DNA of 64,000 nucleotides from Rhipidocladum racemiflorum (GCA_036346355.1 CM070592.1:37226193-37290192); one strand, 5' to 3'. Positions 1-10,828 are shown, numbered from the stretch's first letter. Numbers and translations: made by a program. The notes: generated by a model from the sequence alone, not told the origin.

Positions 1-64
1 GTCAAACTTGCCCCCAAATCTGAAATTTCATCCAAAACTGGTTTGGGTAGCCCACTTTGCCAAA

Positions 65-1190
65 GCAGAACTATTGCTAAACAACTCCAAATTGAGCAAC
101 CAAAGACATTTTAAGCATCTACTCAGAAAGTTCTAGCTATCTCTAGGCAAAATTAAATCCAAATTCTGCCTCTATCTTTCTCAAAATCACCACTCCAAAT
201 TGAATCTACTAATAGTTGCAATTTGGACAGCAAAGAGGTCAAACTTGCATAACTTTCTAATGGTTCGACCAAAATTCAAGTTCTTGGACTCTAAATGAGC
301 ACAAAAGGATAAACTACAGTTACCCCATAACCATTTATTCAATCATTGATTTTAAAGTCCTCAAACTAAAGTCTGAACTTTAGTTTAAAGTCTGAACATT
401 TCAGAAGTTCATGTTTTAATATAGCAATTTCAACAAAGCATAACTTTTGCTTCAATTGACCAAATTGAGTAAACTTAGACTCTAATTAACCACAAAAGGG
501 TCACCTTTAATTATTACAAACCCATTTATGTTGGTTCTTCATCAAACAACCCCAGATTTCAAAAGAATACGTGTCATTTGCATTGAGTTCAATTCCGGAC
601 AGCTTTTATTCAAATTATCATATCTTTTAATTGGCTAAACCAAAATTGGAGTTCTTGTGCTCTAATCGACCGCGAGACCACCATCTATCCATACATCAAA
701 CCCATACAAGCTAGTTCTTCTCCAATCACTACCAGATTTCAAAAGAGTGGCTTTCCCGAAATAACTTCTTCTCTGAATTTCAAACAGAAAAACAGTTTCG
801 GGTATCCCACTTCAACAATCCATAACTTTTGATTCCCAACTCCAAATCAATAAAACAAGTACATTTTAGGAAACTAGAGAAAATTTCCTACAACTCTCTA
901 GGCAAACAGAAAAGCTCAATCGGTCTGCAGCTAGGTCTAAAACGCAGTTGAACATTTCAGCTCACAAAACAATCTACTCGGGACAGCAAACACTAAAAAT
1001 GGCATAACTTTTAATTGGCTTCATGGATTTTCGACTTCTTGTACTCCATTTAAAGATAATTAGATTACCTACAACTTTTCCTTCTACCGAAAATGGATTT
1101 GGAGACTTTAACTACCCCAAAACCGAGCTCGAAAACTCGGGATCCAAAACACCCGAAAACAGGAAATGGATCCCAAACCCTAGAACCAAT
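65..1190. repeat. Six degenerate ~188-bp modules inside the LTR
   Basis: A 'cataactttt'-like anchor recurs near 65 (degenerate), 248, 439, 619, 821 and 1,003, spaced 180-202 bp. Further matches support the period. 'aactccaaat' starts the blocks near 86 and 839, and both continue to 'tctctaggcaaa'. 'ccagatttcaaaaga' occurs near 551 and 730. 'ggtagcccac' near 46 pairs with 'ggtatcccac' near 801. The modules are strongly diverged, so this is an old internal expansion. I see no coding potential. Confidence 0.6.
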
Positions 1191-1301
1191 TTCTGTCCAA
1201 AAGATTTCACATCTAGCAACTCTAGAGCTATCTAGGATAGGTAGGGACTCCATTAGTGCAGAAAATAGTAGCTCAAAGCAAACTTTTTCTTACCCAAGAG
1301 G

Positions 1302-1552
1302 AGGAGGAAGAAGATGCAAGGAGCAGTTCGGTTGAGGGGGAGGAGGAAGGTGCAGCAGCTCTCCAAGGGGGGGCTCGCCGGAGCTGGGGCCGGTGGTGGC
1401 CGGAGTTGGAGGGGCGTGCTGCCCTGCTGCCAGGAGAGGAGGAGAGCACAGGTTGGAGAAGGGCACGGTTGGGGAAAGCTCCAACCAGTTTGGGGAGAGA
1501 GGAATGGGAAAGGACAAAGGAAGAAAAGAAAAGGGGAAGGAAAAAGTTAGGT
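1302..1552. other. Purine-rich (GA) tract in the LTR
   Basis: The plus strand is dominated by G and A (gaggaggaggaagaagatg and similar), so the minus strand, which is the inferred element sense, is C/T-rich. Pyrimidine-rich leaders after the LTR start are common in plant gypsy LTRs. The skew explains the long spurious open frames on both strands here. Confidence 0.6.
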
Positions 1553-1557
1553 GGATG

Positions 1558-1578
1558 GGTAAAATTGGAAATTTTACC
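1558..1578. other. Perfect 9-bp inverted repeat with 3-nt loop
   Basis: The arms are ggtaaaatt and aattttacc, separated by gga. The repeat lies about 125 bp inside the inferred LTR start. It could be a palindromic protein-binding site or a hairpin in LTR RNA. No function can be assigned from sequence alone. Confidence 0.5.
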
Positions 1579-1702
1579 TCTACACAGCTCCTTTTCCAAC
1601 CTTGCAGCTTCAGACAGGAAAACAACACTTCCCACTGACACAAAACCGATAGAAAAGAATTACGATGAAACACCCGACTCCAAAAGAATCGGCGACGTTA
1701 CA

Positions 1703-1707
1703 CTTAC
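1703..1707. other. Candidate 5-bp target-site duplication (cttac)
   Basis: This is the first pentamer outside the inferred LTR TG/CA terminus. Gypsy-type integrases usually duplicate 5 bp, so the same pentamer is expected next to the far end of the element, beyond the left edge of the window. The sequence is not itself a standard telomere heptamer. Confidence 0.3.
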
Positions 1708-3018
1708 CCTAACCCTAAACCCTAAACCCTAAAACCCTAACCCTAAACCTAAACCTCAAACCATAAAACCCTAAAGCCAATACCCTAAACCCTAATCATC
1801 AACCCTAAAAACCATAACTCTAAACCCTAAAGCCTAACCGCAAAACCTAAACCTTAAACCCCAAATCCGAAAACGTAACCCTAAACCATAACCGCAAACC
1901 CCGACCTAAACCTGTAGATCATAACTGTAAATCCTAAATCCCTAACCCTAAACCCTAAACCTTAAGCAATAAACACCAAACCTTAACGCTAATCCCTAAA
2001 ATCGTAAACCCTAAACGCTAACCCTAAGCCCTAAAACCCTAACACTAAACCTAAACCTTAAACCATAATACCGTAAAGCCAAAACCCTAAATCCTAACCA
2101 TCAACCCTAAACCCTAACCGCAAAAACCTAAACCCTAAACCCAAACCCTAAACACTAAACCCTAAACCCTAAATCCTAAAGCTAACCCTAAACCCTAAAA
2201 CCCTAACCCTAAACCTAAACCTCAAACCATAAAACCCTAAAGCCAATACCCTAAACCATAAAACCCTAAACCCTAAACCCTAAACCATATAACTCTAAAC
2301 CCTAAAACTGTAAACCCTAAACCCTAACCGCAAAACCTAAACCTTAAACCCTAAATCCTAAACCGTAACCCTAAACCCTAACCGCAAACCCCGACCCAAA
2401 ACTGTAGATCATAACCATAAACCCTAAATCCCTAACCCTAAACCCTAAACCTTAAGCAATAAACACCAAACCTTAACGCCAAACCCTAAAATCGTTAACC
2501 CTAAACGCTAACCCTAAACCCTAAAACCCTAACCCTAAATCTAAACCTTAAACCATAAAACCGTAAAGCCAAAACCCTAAACCCTAACCATCAACCCTAA
2601 ACCCTAACCGCAATACCTAAACCCTAAACCCTAAACCCTAACCCTAAACACTAAACCCTAAACCCTAAAACCCTAAACCCTAAACCCTAAACCCTAAAGC
2701 CATAAACCGTAACCCTAAACCCTAAACCGTAACCCTAAACCCTAACCGCAAACCCCGACCCAAAACTGTAGATCATAACCGTAAACCCTAAATCCCTAAC
2801 CCTAAACCCTAAACCTTAAGCAATAAACACCAACCCTTAACGCTAAACCCTAAAATCGTAAACCCTAAACGCTAACCCTAAACCCTAAACCTTAAGCAAT
2901 AAACATTAACCCTAAACAACAAACCCTAAAACCCTAACTCTAAACCCTAAGCCTAAACACTAAACTCTAAAGCATAGCCCAAACCCTAAAACCTAAAACC
3001 CCATCCCTAAAGCCTAAA

Positions 3019-3117
3019 CCGGTGACTCGTCAGCCGCTGACTTGGCACCACGCCGCCGCCAAACAAGTACCTCAAATGAGTCAGACGATCCCCTTGTTTG
3101 CCCAACAAAGGCTAGTA
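3019..3117 (+). repeat. A core, 'ggcacc' subtype (A-cac)
   Basis: This is the reference A core. It runs from ccggtgac through cgccgccgccaaacaagta and ccccttgtttgcccaac to ctagta, and is the only G-containing, GC-rich block for more than 1 kb on either side. The subtype markers are gactcgtcagcc and ggcaccacg. Positions 3,070-3,088 read tcaaatgagtcagacg where the sister core at 5,578 reads ccagcgagctgtacg, a likely miscalled patch. Confidence 0.9.
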
Positions 3118-4092
3118 CATCATAACCGTAAACCCTAAAATCCTAATCCTAAACCGTAAATCCTAAATCACTGACCCTAAACCCCAAACCAGAAACCGTA
3201 AACCATAAAACCCTAAACCCCTAAACCCCAAACCATAAAATCGTAAAGGCAAAACCCTAAACCCCAAAAGGCACAACTCTAAACCCTAAACCCTAACCAC
3301 AAACCCCAACCAAAAACTGTAGATCATAACCGTAAACCCTAAATCCCTAACCATAAACCCTAAACCTTAAACAATAAAACACTAAACCCTAATGCTAAAC
3401 CCTAAAATCGTAAACCCTAAACGCTAACCCTAAACCTTAAACAATAAAACACTAAACCCTAACAATTAAAACCTAAACCCTAATATGTAACCCTAAACAC
3501 CAAACCTTAAACTCTAAACACCTAAAACAGAAATCCTAAAACCCTAAACCTTAAACCTAAACCGTAAACCATAAAACCCTAAATCCAAAACCGTAAACCC
3601 TAACCATAAACCCTAAGTCTTAACCCTAAACTGTAAAACCTAAACCATAACAGCAAACCCCAACCCTAAACCATAAACCGTAAGTGTAACCCTAAAACCC
3701 TAACCCTAAACCTAAACATTAAACCATAAGTCTAAAGCCAAAACTCTAAACCCTAACCATCAACCCTAAAAACCATAACCCTAAACCATAAAACAGTAAA
3801 TCCTAAACCTTAACCGCAAAACCTTAATTCTAAACCCTAAACCGTAACCCTAAACACAAAACCTTAAACTCTAAACACATAAAACCGAAATACTAAAGCC
3901 CTAAACACTTAACCTTAACCGCAAACCCCGACCCAAAACCGTAGACTAACCATAAACCCTAAACCTTAAGCAATAAACACTAACCCTAAACAACAAACCC
4001 TAAAACCCTGACTCTAAACCCTAGGCCTAAACCGTATACACTAAAGCATAGCCCAAACCCTAAAACCTAAAACCCCATCCTTAAAGCCTAAA

Positions 4093-4189
4093 CCGGTGAG
4101 TTGTTTGGCCACGACTTACGCCACGCCGCCGCCAAACAAGTAGCCCAGCGAGTTCTGCGATCCCCTTGTTTGCCCAACAAAAGCTAGTA
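4093..4189 (+). repeat. A core, 'gagttgt' subtype (A-agt)
   Basis: It begins ccggtgagttgt, as do the cores at 53,437, 55,497, 57,573, 59,641 and 61,429. Positions 4,105-4,122 are scrambled (ttggccacgacttacgcc where sisters have cagccgctgacttggcgcc). The right half is intact except for gttctgcg in place of gttctacg. Confidence 0.9.
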
Positions 4190-5577
4190 CACCATAACTC
4201 TAAACCCTAAACCCTAAACCCTAACCCTAACCCTAAACCCTAAACCCTAAACCCTAAAACCCTAACCCTAAACCTAAACCTCAAACCATAAAACCGTAAA
4301 GCCAATACCCTAAACCCTAATCATCAACCCTAAAAACCATAACTCTAAACCCTAAAATTGTAAAGCCTAAAGCCTAACCGCAAAACCTAAACCTTAAACC
4401 CCAAATCCGTAAACGTAACCCTAAACCATAACCGCAAACCCCGACCCAAACGTGTAGATCATAACCGTAAATCCTAAATCCCTAACCCTAAACCCTAAAC
4501 CTTAAGCAATAAACACCAAACCTTAACGCTAATCCCTAAAATCGTAAACCCTAAACGCTAACCCTAAACCCTAAAACCCTAACCGTAAACCTAAATCTTA
4601 AACCATAATACCGTAAAGCCAAAACCCTAAATCCTAACCATCAACCCTAAACCCTAACCGCAAAAACCTAAACCCTAAACCCTAAACCCAAACCCTAAAC
4701 ACTAAACCCTAAACCCTAAATCCTAAAGCTAACCCTAAACCCTAAAACCCTAACCCTAAACCTAAACCTCAAACTATAAAACCCTAAAGCCAATACCCTA
4801 AACCATAAAACCCTAAACCCTAAACCCTAAACCATATAACTCTAAACCCTAAAACTGTAAACCCTAAACCCTAACCGCAAAACCTAAACCTTAAACCCTA
4901 AATCCTAAACCGTAACCCTAAACCCTAACCGCAAACCCCGACCCAAAATCAGATCATAAATCAGAACCCTAAATCCCTAACCCTAAACCCTAAACTTTAA
5001 GCAATAAACACCAAACCTTAACGCCAAACCCTAAAATCGTTAACCCTAAACGCTAAACCTAAACCCTGAAACCCTAACCCTAAACCTAAACCTTAAACCA
5101 TAAAACCGTAAAGCCAAAACCCTAAACCCTAGCCATCAACCCTAAACCCTAACCGCAAAACCTAAACCCTAAACCCTAAACCCTAACCCTAAACACTAAA
5201 CCCTAAACCCTAAAACCCTAAACCCTAAAACCTAAACCCTAAAGCCATATACCGTAACCCTAAACCCGAAACCGTAACCCTAAACCCTAAACGCAAACCC
5301 CGACCCAAAACTGTAGATCATAACCGTAAACCCTAAATCCCTAACTCTAAACCCTAAACCTTAAGCAATAAACACCAACCCTTAACGCTAAACCCTAAAA
5401 TCGTAAACCCTAAACGCTAACCCTAAACCCTAAACCCTAAACCCTAAACCTTAAGCAATAAACATTAACCCTAAACAACAAACCCTAAAACCCTAACTCT
5501 AAACCCTAAGCCTAAACACTAAACTCTAAAGCATAGCCCAAACCCTAAAACCTAAAACCCCATCCCTAAAGCCTAAA

Positions 5578-5675
5578 CCGGTGACTCGTCAGCCGCTGAC
5601 TTGGCACCACGCCGCCGCCAAACAAGTACCCCAGCGAGCTGTACGATCCCCTTGTTTGCCCAACAAAGGCTAGTA
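5578..5675 (+). repeat. A core, A-cac subtype, intact
   Basis: It matches the 3,019 core except that the middle reads cccagcgagctgtacg, shared with 62,889 and 63,221. It ends the left 2.56-kb higher-order unit. Confidence 0.9.
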
Positions 5676-6354
5676 CATCATAACCGTAAACCCTAAAATC
5701 CTAATCCTAAACCGTAAATCCTAAATCACTGACCCTAAACCCCAAACCAGAAACCGTAAACCATAAAACCCTAAACCCCTAAACCCCAAACCATAAAATC
5801 GTAAAGGCAAAACCCTAAACCCCAAAAGGCACAACTCTAAACCCTAAACCCTAACCACAAACCCCAACCAAAAACTGTAGATCATAACCGTAAACCCTAA
5901 ATCCCTAACCATAAACCCTAAACCTTAAGCAATAAACACCAAACCTTAATGCTAAACCCTAAAATCGTAAACCCTAAACGCTAACCCTAAACCATAAACA
6001 ATAAAACACTAAACCCTAACAATTAAAACCTAAACCCTAACCGCAAAACCTAAACCCTAAACCCTAAACCCTAAACCGTAACCCTAAACACAAAACATTA
6101 AACTCTAAACACAAAAAACCGAAATACTAAAGCCCTAAACAACTTAACCCTATATCCTAACCGCAAACCCTGACCCAAAACCGTAGACTAACCATAAACC
6201 CTAAATCCCTAACCCTAAACCTAAACCTTAAGCAATAAACATTAACCATAAACAGCAAACCATAAAACCCTAACTCTAAACCCTAACCCTAAACACTAAA
6301 CACTAAAGCATAGCCCAAACCCTAAAACCTAAAACCCCATCCCTAAAGCCTAAA

Positions 6355-6452
6355 CCGGTGACTTGTTAGCCGCTGACTTGGCGCCACGCCGCCGCCAAGC
6401 AAGTAGCCGAGCGAGCTCTACGATCCCCTTGGTTGCCCAACAAAAGCTAGTA
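6355..6452 (+). repeat. A core, 'gacttgt' subtype (A-act) with private changes
   Basis: Private substitutions are gttagcc for gtcagcc, gccaagcaag for gccaaacaag, tagccgagcg for tagcccagcg, and ttggttgcc for ttgtttgcc. It is followed by the 'tagaccataaccg' right flank shared by the central cores. Confidence 0.88.
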
Positions 6453-7309
6453 GACCATAACCGTAAACCCTAAAATCCTAATCGTAAACACTAAATCCTA
6501 AATCGCTAACCCTAATCCCCAAACCAGAAACCAAAAACCGTAAAACCCTAAACCATAAACCATAAAATCGTAAAGGCAAAACCCTAAACCCCAAAAGCTA
6601 CAACTCTAAACCCTAAAACAGTAAAACCTAAAACCATAACCGCAAACCCCGACCCAAAACTGTAGACAATAAGCGTAAACCCTAAATCCCTAAACCTTAA
6701 CCCTAAACCTTAAACAATAAACCTTAACCCTAAACAATAAACCCTAAACACTAACCTTTAAACCCTAACCCTAAACCCTAAACCTAAACCCTAAATACTA
6801 AAGCATAACCCAAACCCTAAACACTAAACAATAAACCCTAAACCCTAAACCCTAAACCCTAAAATATAAACCCTAAACCTAACCCTAAACCTAAACCTCA
6901 AACCATAAAACCCTAAAGCCAAAACCCTAAACCCTAACCATCAACCCTAAAAACCATAACTCTAAACCCTAAAACTGTAAACCCTAAACCCTAACCGCAA
7001 AACATAAACTCTAAACCCTAAACCCTAAACCGTAACCCTAAACACAAAAACATTAAACTCTAAACACATAAAACCGAAATACTAAAGCCCTAAACACTTA
7101 ACACTATACCCTAACCGCAAACCCCGACCCAAAACCGTAGACTAACCATAAACCCTAAATCCCTAACCCTAAACCCTAAACCTTAAGCAATAAACATTAA
7201 CCATAAACAACAAACCCTAAAAGCCTAACTCTAAACCCTAACCCTAAACACTAAACACTAAAGCATAGCCCAAACCCTAAAACCTAAAACCCCATCCCTA
7301 AAGCCTAAA

Positions 7310-7392
7310 CCGGTGACTTGGCGCCACGCCGCCGCCAAACAAGTAGCCCAGCGAGCTCTACGATCCCCTTGTTTGCCCAACAAAAGCTAGTA
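7310..7392 (+). repeat. A core with a 15-bp internal deletion
   Basis: It reads ccggtgacttggcgccacg. The 15 bp between the two gacttg direct repeats of a normal core (gacttgtcagccgct, then gacttgg) are missing, and one gacttg is kept. The rest matches the gacttgt subtype. Confidence 0.9.
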
Positions 7393-8021
7393 GACCATAA
7401 CCGTAAACCCTAAAATCCTAATCGTAAACACTAAATCCTAAATCGCTAACCCTAATCCCCAAACGAGAAACCAAAAACCGTAAAACCCTAAACCCTAGAC
7501 CATAAAATCATAAAGGCAAAACCCTAAAACCCAAAAGCTACAACTCTAAACCATAAAACTATAAAACCATAAAATCATAAACCATAAAATCATAAACCCT
7601 AAACCCTAGACCATAAAATCATAAAGGCAAAACCCTAAAACCCAAAAGCTACAACTCTAAACCATAAAATCATAAAACTATAAAACCTAAACCATAACCG
7701 CAAAGCCCGACCCAAAACTGTAGACCATAACCGTAAACCCTAAATCCCTAAACCTTAAACAATAAACCTTAACCCTAAAGAATAAACTCTAAACCCTAAC
7801 CTTTAAACCCTAACCCTAAACCCTAAACCTAAACCCTAAATACTAAAGCATAACCCAAACCCTAAACCCTAAACAATAAACCCTAAACCCTAAACAATAA
7901 AACCTAAACAATAAACCCTAAACCTTACCCTAAACCCTAACCCTAAGCCCTAAGCCTAAACCCTAAATACTAAAGCATAACCTAAGCCCTAAACCCTAAA
8001 ACCACATCCCAAAAGCCTAAA

Positions 8022-8355
8022 CCGGCGGCTTCTTAGGCGCTAACTTGGCGCCTCGTCGCTACCGAACAAGTAGCCCAGCGAGCTCTGCGATCCCCTCGTT
8101 TGCCCAACAAAAGCTCAGAATCATCTCCTTTCATCCAAGTGAGCTCAAAAGGCAAAAAGAAATCAAATAAAAGACATATATTTGTCCAAGAAAGCTCAAA
8201 AGGCAAAAAGAAATCAAATAAACAACCCACAGATAATTAAATAGCATCCCTAAACCCTAAACAAGTTACTCAGCGATCTTTACCATCCCCTGCAAAAGCG
8301 AGCAAGGAAAATTCAGAGCCAACACAGAATCATCTCGTTTCATCCCCCCACTGCC
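8022..8355 (+). repeat. B core (full-length core)
   Basis: This is the reference B core. In order it has an A-like left end (ccggcggcttcttaggc, cgctaccgaacaagtagccc), cagaatcatctcctttcatcc, and two 51-bp units headed agctcaaaagg (8,141 and 8,192). The AT-rich catagttaattaaatag-type link is here written agataattaaatagc. The right half is agttactcagcgatc through ctgcaaaagcgagcaagg to ccactgcc. The minus-strand frame at 8,033-8,230 is open only because of the 51-bp units. Confidence 0.9.
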
Positions 8356-8819
8356 CTAAACCCTAAAGGCTAAAACACTAAAGCTAAATCCCAAATCATA
8401 AACCGTAAAACCCTAAACCATAAAATCGTAAAGACAAAACCCTAAACCCCAAAAGCCACAACTCTAAACCCTAAAACTGTAAAACCTAAACACTCACCAC
8501 AACTCTAAACCCTAAACACTAAACCATAAACCCTAAATCTTAAACAACAAACCCTAAAACCCTAAACCCTAACCCTTAAGAAATAAACACCAAACCTTAA
8601 CGATAAACGCTAAAATCCTAATCCCTAAACACTAACCGTAAACCACAAACCATAAAACACTAAATCATAAACCCTAAAAGACACAACTCTAAACCCTAAA
8701 ATCCTAATCCTAAACCCTAAACCCTAAACCCTAAAATCCTAAACCCTAAACCCTAAACCGCAAATACGAAAGCATAACCCAAACCCTAAAACCTAAAACC
8801 CTAACCACAAACCACAAAC

Positions 8820-8874
8820 CACAAGTAGCCCGGCGAGCTCTACGATCTCCTTGTTTGCCCAACAAAAGCTAGTA
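8820..8874 (+). repeat. Truncated A core (right half only)
   Basis: It starts at acaagtagcccggcgagc and keeps the right half through aaaagctagta. The left half is replaced by accacaaacc telomere variants. Confidence 0.85.
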
Positions 8875-9154
8875 GACCATAACAATAAACTCTAAACACA
8901 TGAAACCGAAACACTAAAACCCTAAACCCTAAACCCTATTAACCTTAAACCATAAAATCCTTAAGCCAAAACCATAAACCCTGAAAGACACAACTCTAAA
9001 CCCTAAAACTGTAAAACCTAAACTCTAAGCCCACACCCTAAATATGAATGCATAACCCAAACCGTAAACCCTAAAACCCTAACCCTAAACCCTAAACCTA
9101 AACCTTAACCCTAAACAATAAACCCTAAACCCTAACCCTTAAACCCTAAACTAA

Positions 9155-9456
9155 GCCCAGCGACATGTGCGATCCCCTCGTTTCCCAACAAAAGGTCAGA
9201 ACCAGCACAGAATCGTCTAATTTCATCAAAGTGAGCTCAAAAGGCAAAAAGAAATCAAATAAAAGATCCATATTTGTCCAAGAGAGCTCAAAAGTCATAG
9301 TGAAATAAAATAAAAAACCCATATTTAATTAAATAGCATCCCTAAACCCTAAACAAGTTACCAAGCGATATCTACCATCCCCTCATTTCACTGCAAAAGC
9401 GAGCAAGGAAAATTCAGAGCTAGCACAGAATCATCTCGTTTCGTCCCCTCATTGCC
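9155..9456 (+). repeat. C core, complete
   Basis: This is the reference C core. It starts at gcccagcgacatgtgcgatc, joined directly to ctaaactaa, so it lacks the ~70-bp GC-rich left end of A and B. It then has ggtcagaaccagcac, two 51-bp units, the AT link catatttaattaaatagc, and the right half ending cccctcattgcc. Confidence 0.9.
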
Positions 9457-9872
9457 CTAAACCCTAAATCCTAAATCGCTAACCCTAAACCATAAAATCG
9501 TAAAGGTAAAACCCGAAACCCTAAACCCTAATCATAAACCCTAAAAGACACATCTCTAAACCCTAAAACTGTAAAACCTAAACCCTAACCGCAGACCCTG
9601 ACCCTAAACCGTAGACCATAACCGTAAATGCTAAAACCCTAACCCTAAACCCTAAACCTTAAATAATAAACCTTAACCCTAAACAATAAACCCTAAACCC
9701 TAACACTTAAACCCTATCCCTAAACCCTAAGCCTAAACCCTAAATACGAAATCATAACCCAAGCCCTAAAACCTAAAACCCTAACCCTAAACCATAAACC
9801 CTAAAACCCTAAATACCCTAAGCCTAAACCCCAAATACTAAAGCATAACCCAAACCCTAAACCCTAAACTAA

Positions 9873-10037
9873 GCCCAGCGACCTGTGCGATCCACTCGTT
9901 TGCCCAACAAAAGGTCAGAACCAAAGACGTAATCATCTACTTTCATCCAAGTGAGCTCAAAAGGCAAAAAGAAATCAAATAAAAGACCCATATTTGTCCA
10001 AGAGAGCTCAAAAGGCAAAGTGAAATCAAATAAAAAA
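9873..10037 (+). repeat. C core truncated and fused to an A core
   Basis: It keeps the left part and both 51-bp units, then at about 10,037 switches from aaataaaaaacc to ctaaaaccccatccc, the left flank of an A core. The AT link and right half are gone. It contains aaccaaagacgtaatc, where sisters read aaccagcacagaatc. The plus-strand open frame 9,951-10,160 spans this fusion. Confidence 0.88.
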
Positions 10038-10064
10038 CCTAAAACCCCATCCCTAAAGCCTAAA

Positions 10065-10162
10065 CTGGTGACTTGTCAGCCGCTGACTTGGCGCCACGCC
10101 GCCGCCAAACAAGTAGCCCAGCGAGCTCTACGATCCCCTTGTTTGCCCAACAAAAGCTAGTA
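10065..10162 (+). repeat. A core, gacttgt subtype, next to truncated C core
   Basis: It begins ctggtgac (C to T in the usual ccggtg) and is otherwise intact. It lies only about 27 bp from the broken C core, which marks a recombination join. Confidence 0.88.
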
Positions 10163-10397
10163 GACCATAACCGTAAACCCTAAAATCCTAATCATAAACA
10201 CTAAATCCTAAATCGCTAACCCTAATCCCCAAACCAGAAACCAAAACAAAGAAACCCTAACCCTAAACCATAAAATCGTAATTATAAACCCTAAACCCCA
10301 AAAGCTACAACTCTAAACACTAAACCCTAAATACTAAAGCATAACCCAAACCCTAAACCCTAAACAATAAACACTAAACCCTAAACCCTAAACAATA

Positions 10398-10430
<33 letters not shown>

Positions 10431-10495
10431 GCCCTTAGCCTAAACCCTAAATACTAAAGCATAACCTAAACCCTAAAACCTCCAAAAAGTCTAAA

Positions 10496-10828
10496 CCGGC
10501 GGCTTCTCAGGCGCTAACTTGGCGCCTCGTCGCTATCGAACATGTAGCCCAGTGAGCTCTGCGATCCCCTCGTTTGCCCAACAAAAGCTCAGAATCATCT
10601 CCTTTCATCCAAGTGAGCTCAAAAGGCAAAAAAAATCAAATAAAAGACATATATTTGTCCAAGAGAGCTCAAAAGGCAAAAAGAAAACAAATAAACAACC
10701 CACAGTTAATTAAATAGCATCCCTAAACCCTAAACATGTTACCCAGCGATCTCTACCATCCCCTGCAAAAGCGAGCAAGGAAAATTCAGAGCCAACACAG
10801 AATCATCTCGTTTCGTCCCCCCACTACC
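10496..10828 (+). repeat. B core
   Basis: It has the B left end ccggcggcttctcaggc, with cgctatcgaacatgtagc as a private variant. It carries two 51-bp units, cacagttaattaaatagc, and a right half ending cccccactaccc. The plus frame 10,519-10,713 is open across it but follows the repeat. Confidence 0.9.

Larger units (their letters stand above)
1..1702 (-). mobile_element. Partial LTR of a Ty3/gypsy-like retrotransposon (5' or solo LTR, minus orientation)
   Basis: Seen: this block has ordinary base composition with no telomere words, and it changes abruptly to CCCTAAA-type repeat after 1,702. On the minus strand it begins TGTAACGTCGCCGATTC, with the TG terminus usual for LTRs. A pyrimidine-rich tract follows, then modules containing 'aaaagttatg'-like words. 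From memory this resembles long LTRs of Tekay/Del-type plant gypsy elements, but no gag/pol sequence is present to prove it. Because telomere-like repeat lies directly outside the TG end, this cannot be a 3' LTR with its interior to the right. The element interior must lie left of the window, or it is a solo LTR. Open frames here (for example 1,256-1,732 plus and 1,273-1,641 minus) are low-complexity and one runs into the array, so I do not call genes. Alternative: unrelated unique subtelomeric DNA. Confidence 0.55.
1703..7392 (+). repeat. Degenerate telomere-like array, block 1 (A cores only)
   Basis: This is CCCTAAA-type sequence with many variants (ccgtaaa, ccataaa, cactaaa, cctaaaa, ccttaaa), interrupted by ~98-bp GC-rich A cores at 3,019, 4,093, 5,578, 6,355 and 7,310. 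The spacer is not random. About 2,178-3,117 repeats as about 4,730-5,675 (offset about 2,559 bp), giving a higher-order unit with a 'ggcacc' core followed by a 'gagttgt' core. The same family returns at 53,437-64,000. Most stretches between cores hold only variant heptamers, so I see no genes. Plus denotes the strand reading CCCTAAA. Confidence 0.95.

Noticed and set aside
1289..1293. Splice-donor-like GTAAG on the minus strand in the LTR
   Set aside because: A five-base match with no acceptor or exon evidence. The same pentamer (cttac) occurs by chance at 1,703.
1273..1673. Two overlapping minus-strand frames of 122 and 127 residues
   Set aside because: Proline/serine-rich translations of the pyrimidine-rich strand in two frames at once, which signals composition and not coding.
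1256..1732. A 158-residue plus-strand frame across the LTR end
   Set aside because: It is rich in E, G and R because of the purine-rich tract and ends in residues read from telomere repeat. No domain or recognisable motif.
3019..3117. A core as a tRNA, 5S rRNA or other small RNA gene
   Set aside because: No cloverleaf, no A/B-box spacing or 5S internal control region that I recognise, and halves are freely lost in other copies.
8022..8355. B cores as degraded inserted transposons
   Set aside because: I found no terminal inverted repeats or target duplications, and all copies share one orientation and graded truncations, which fits satellite evolution better.
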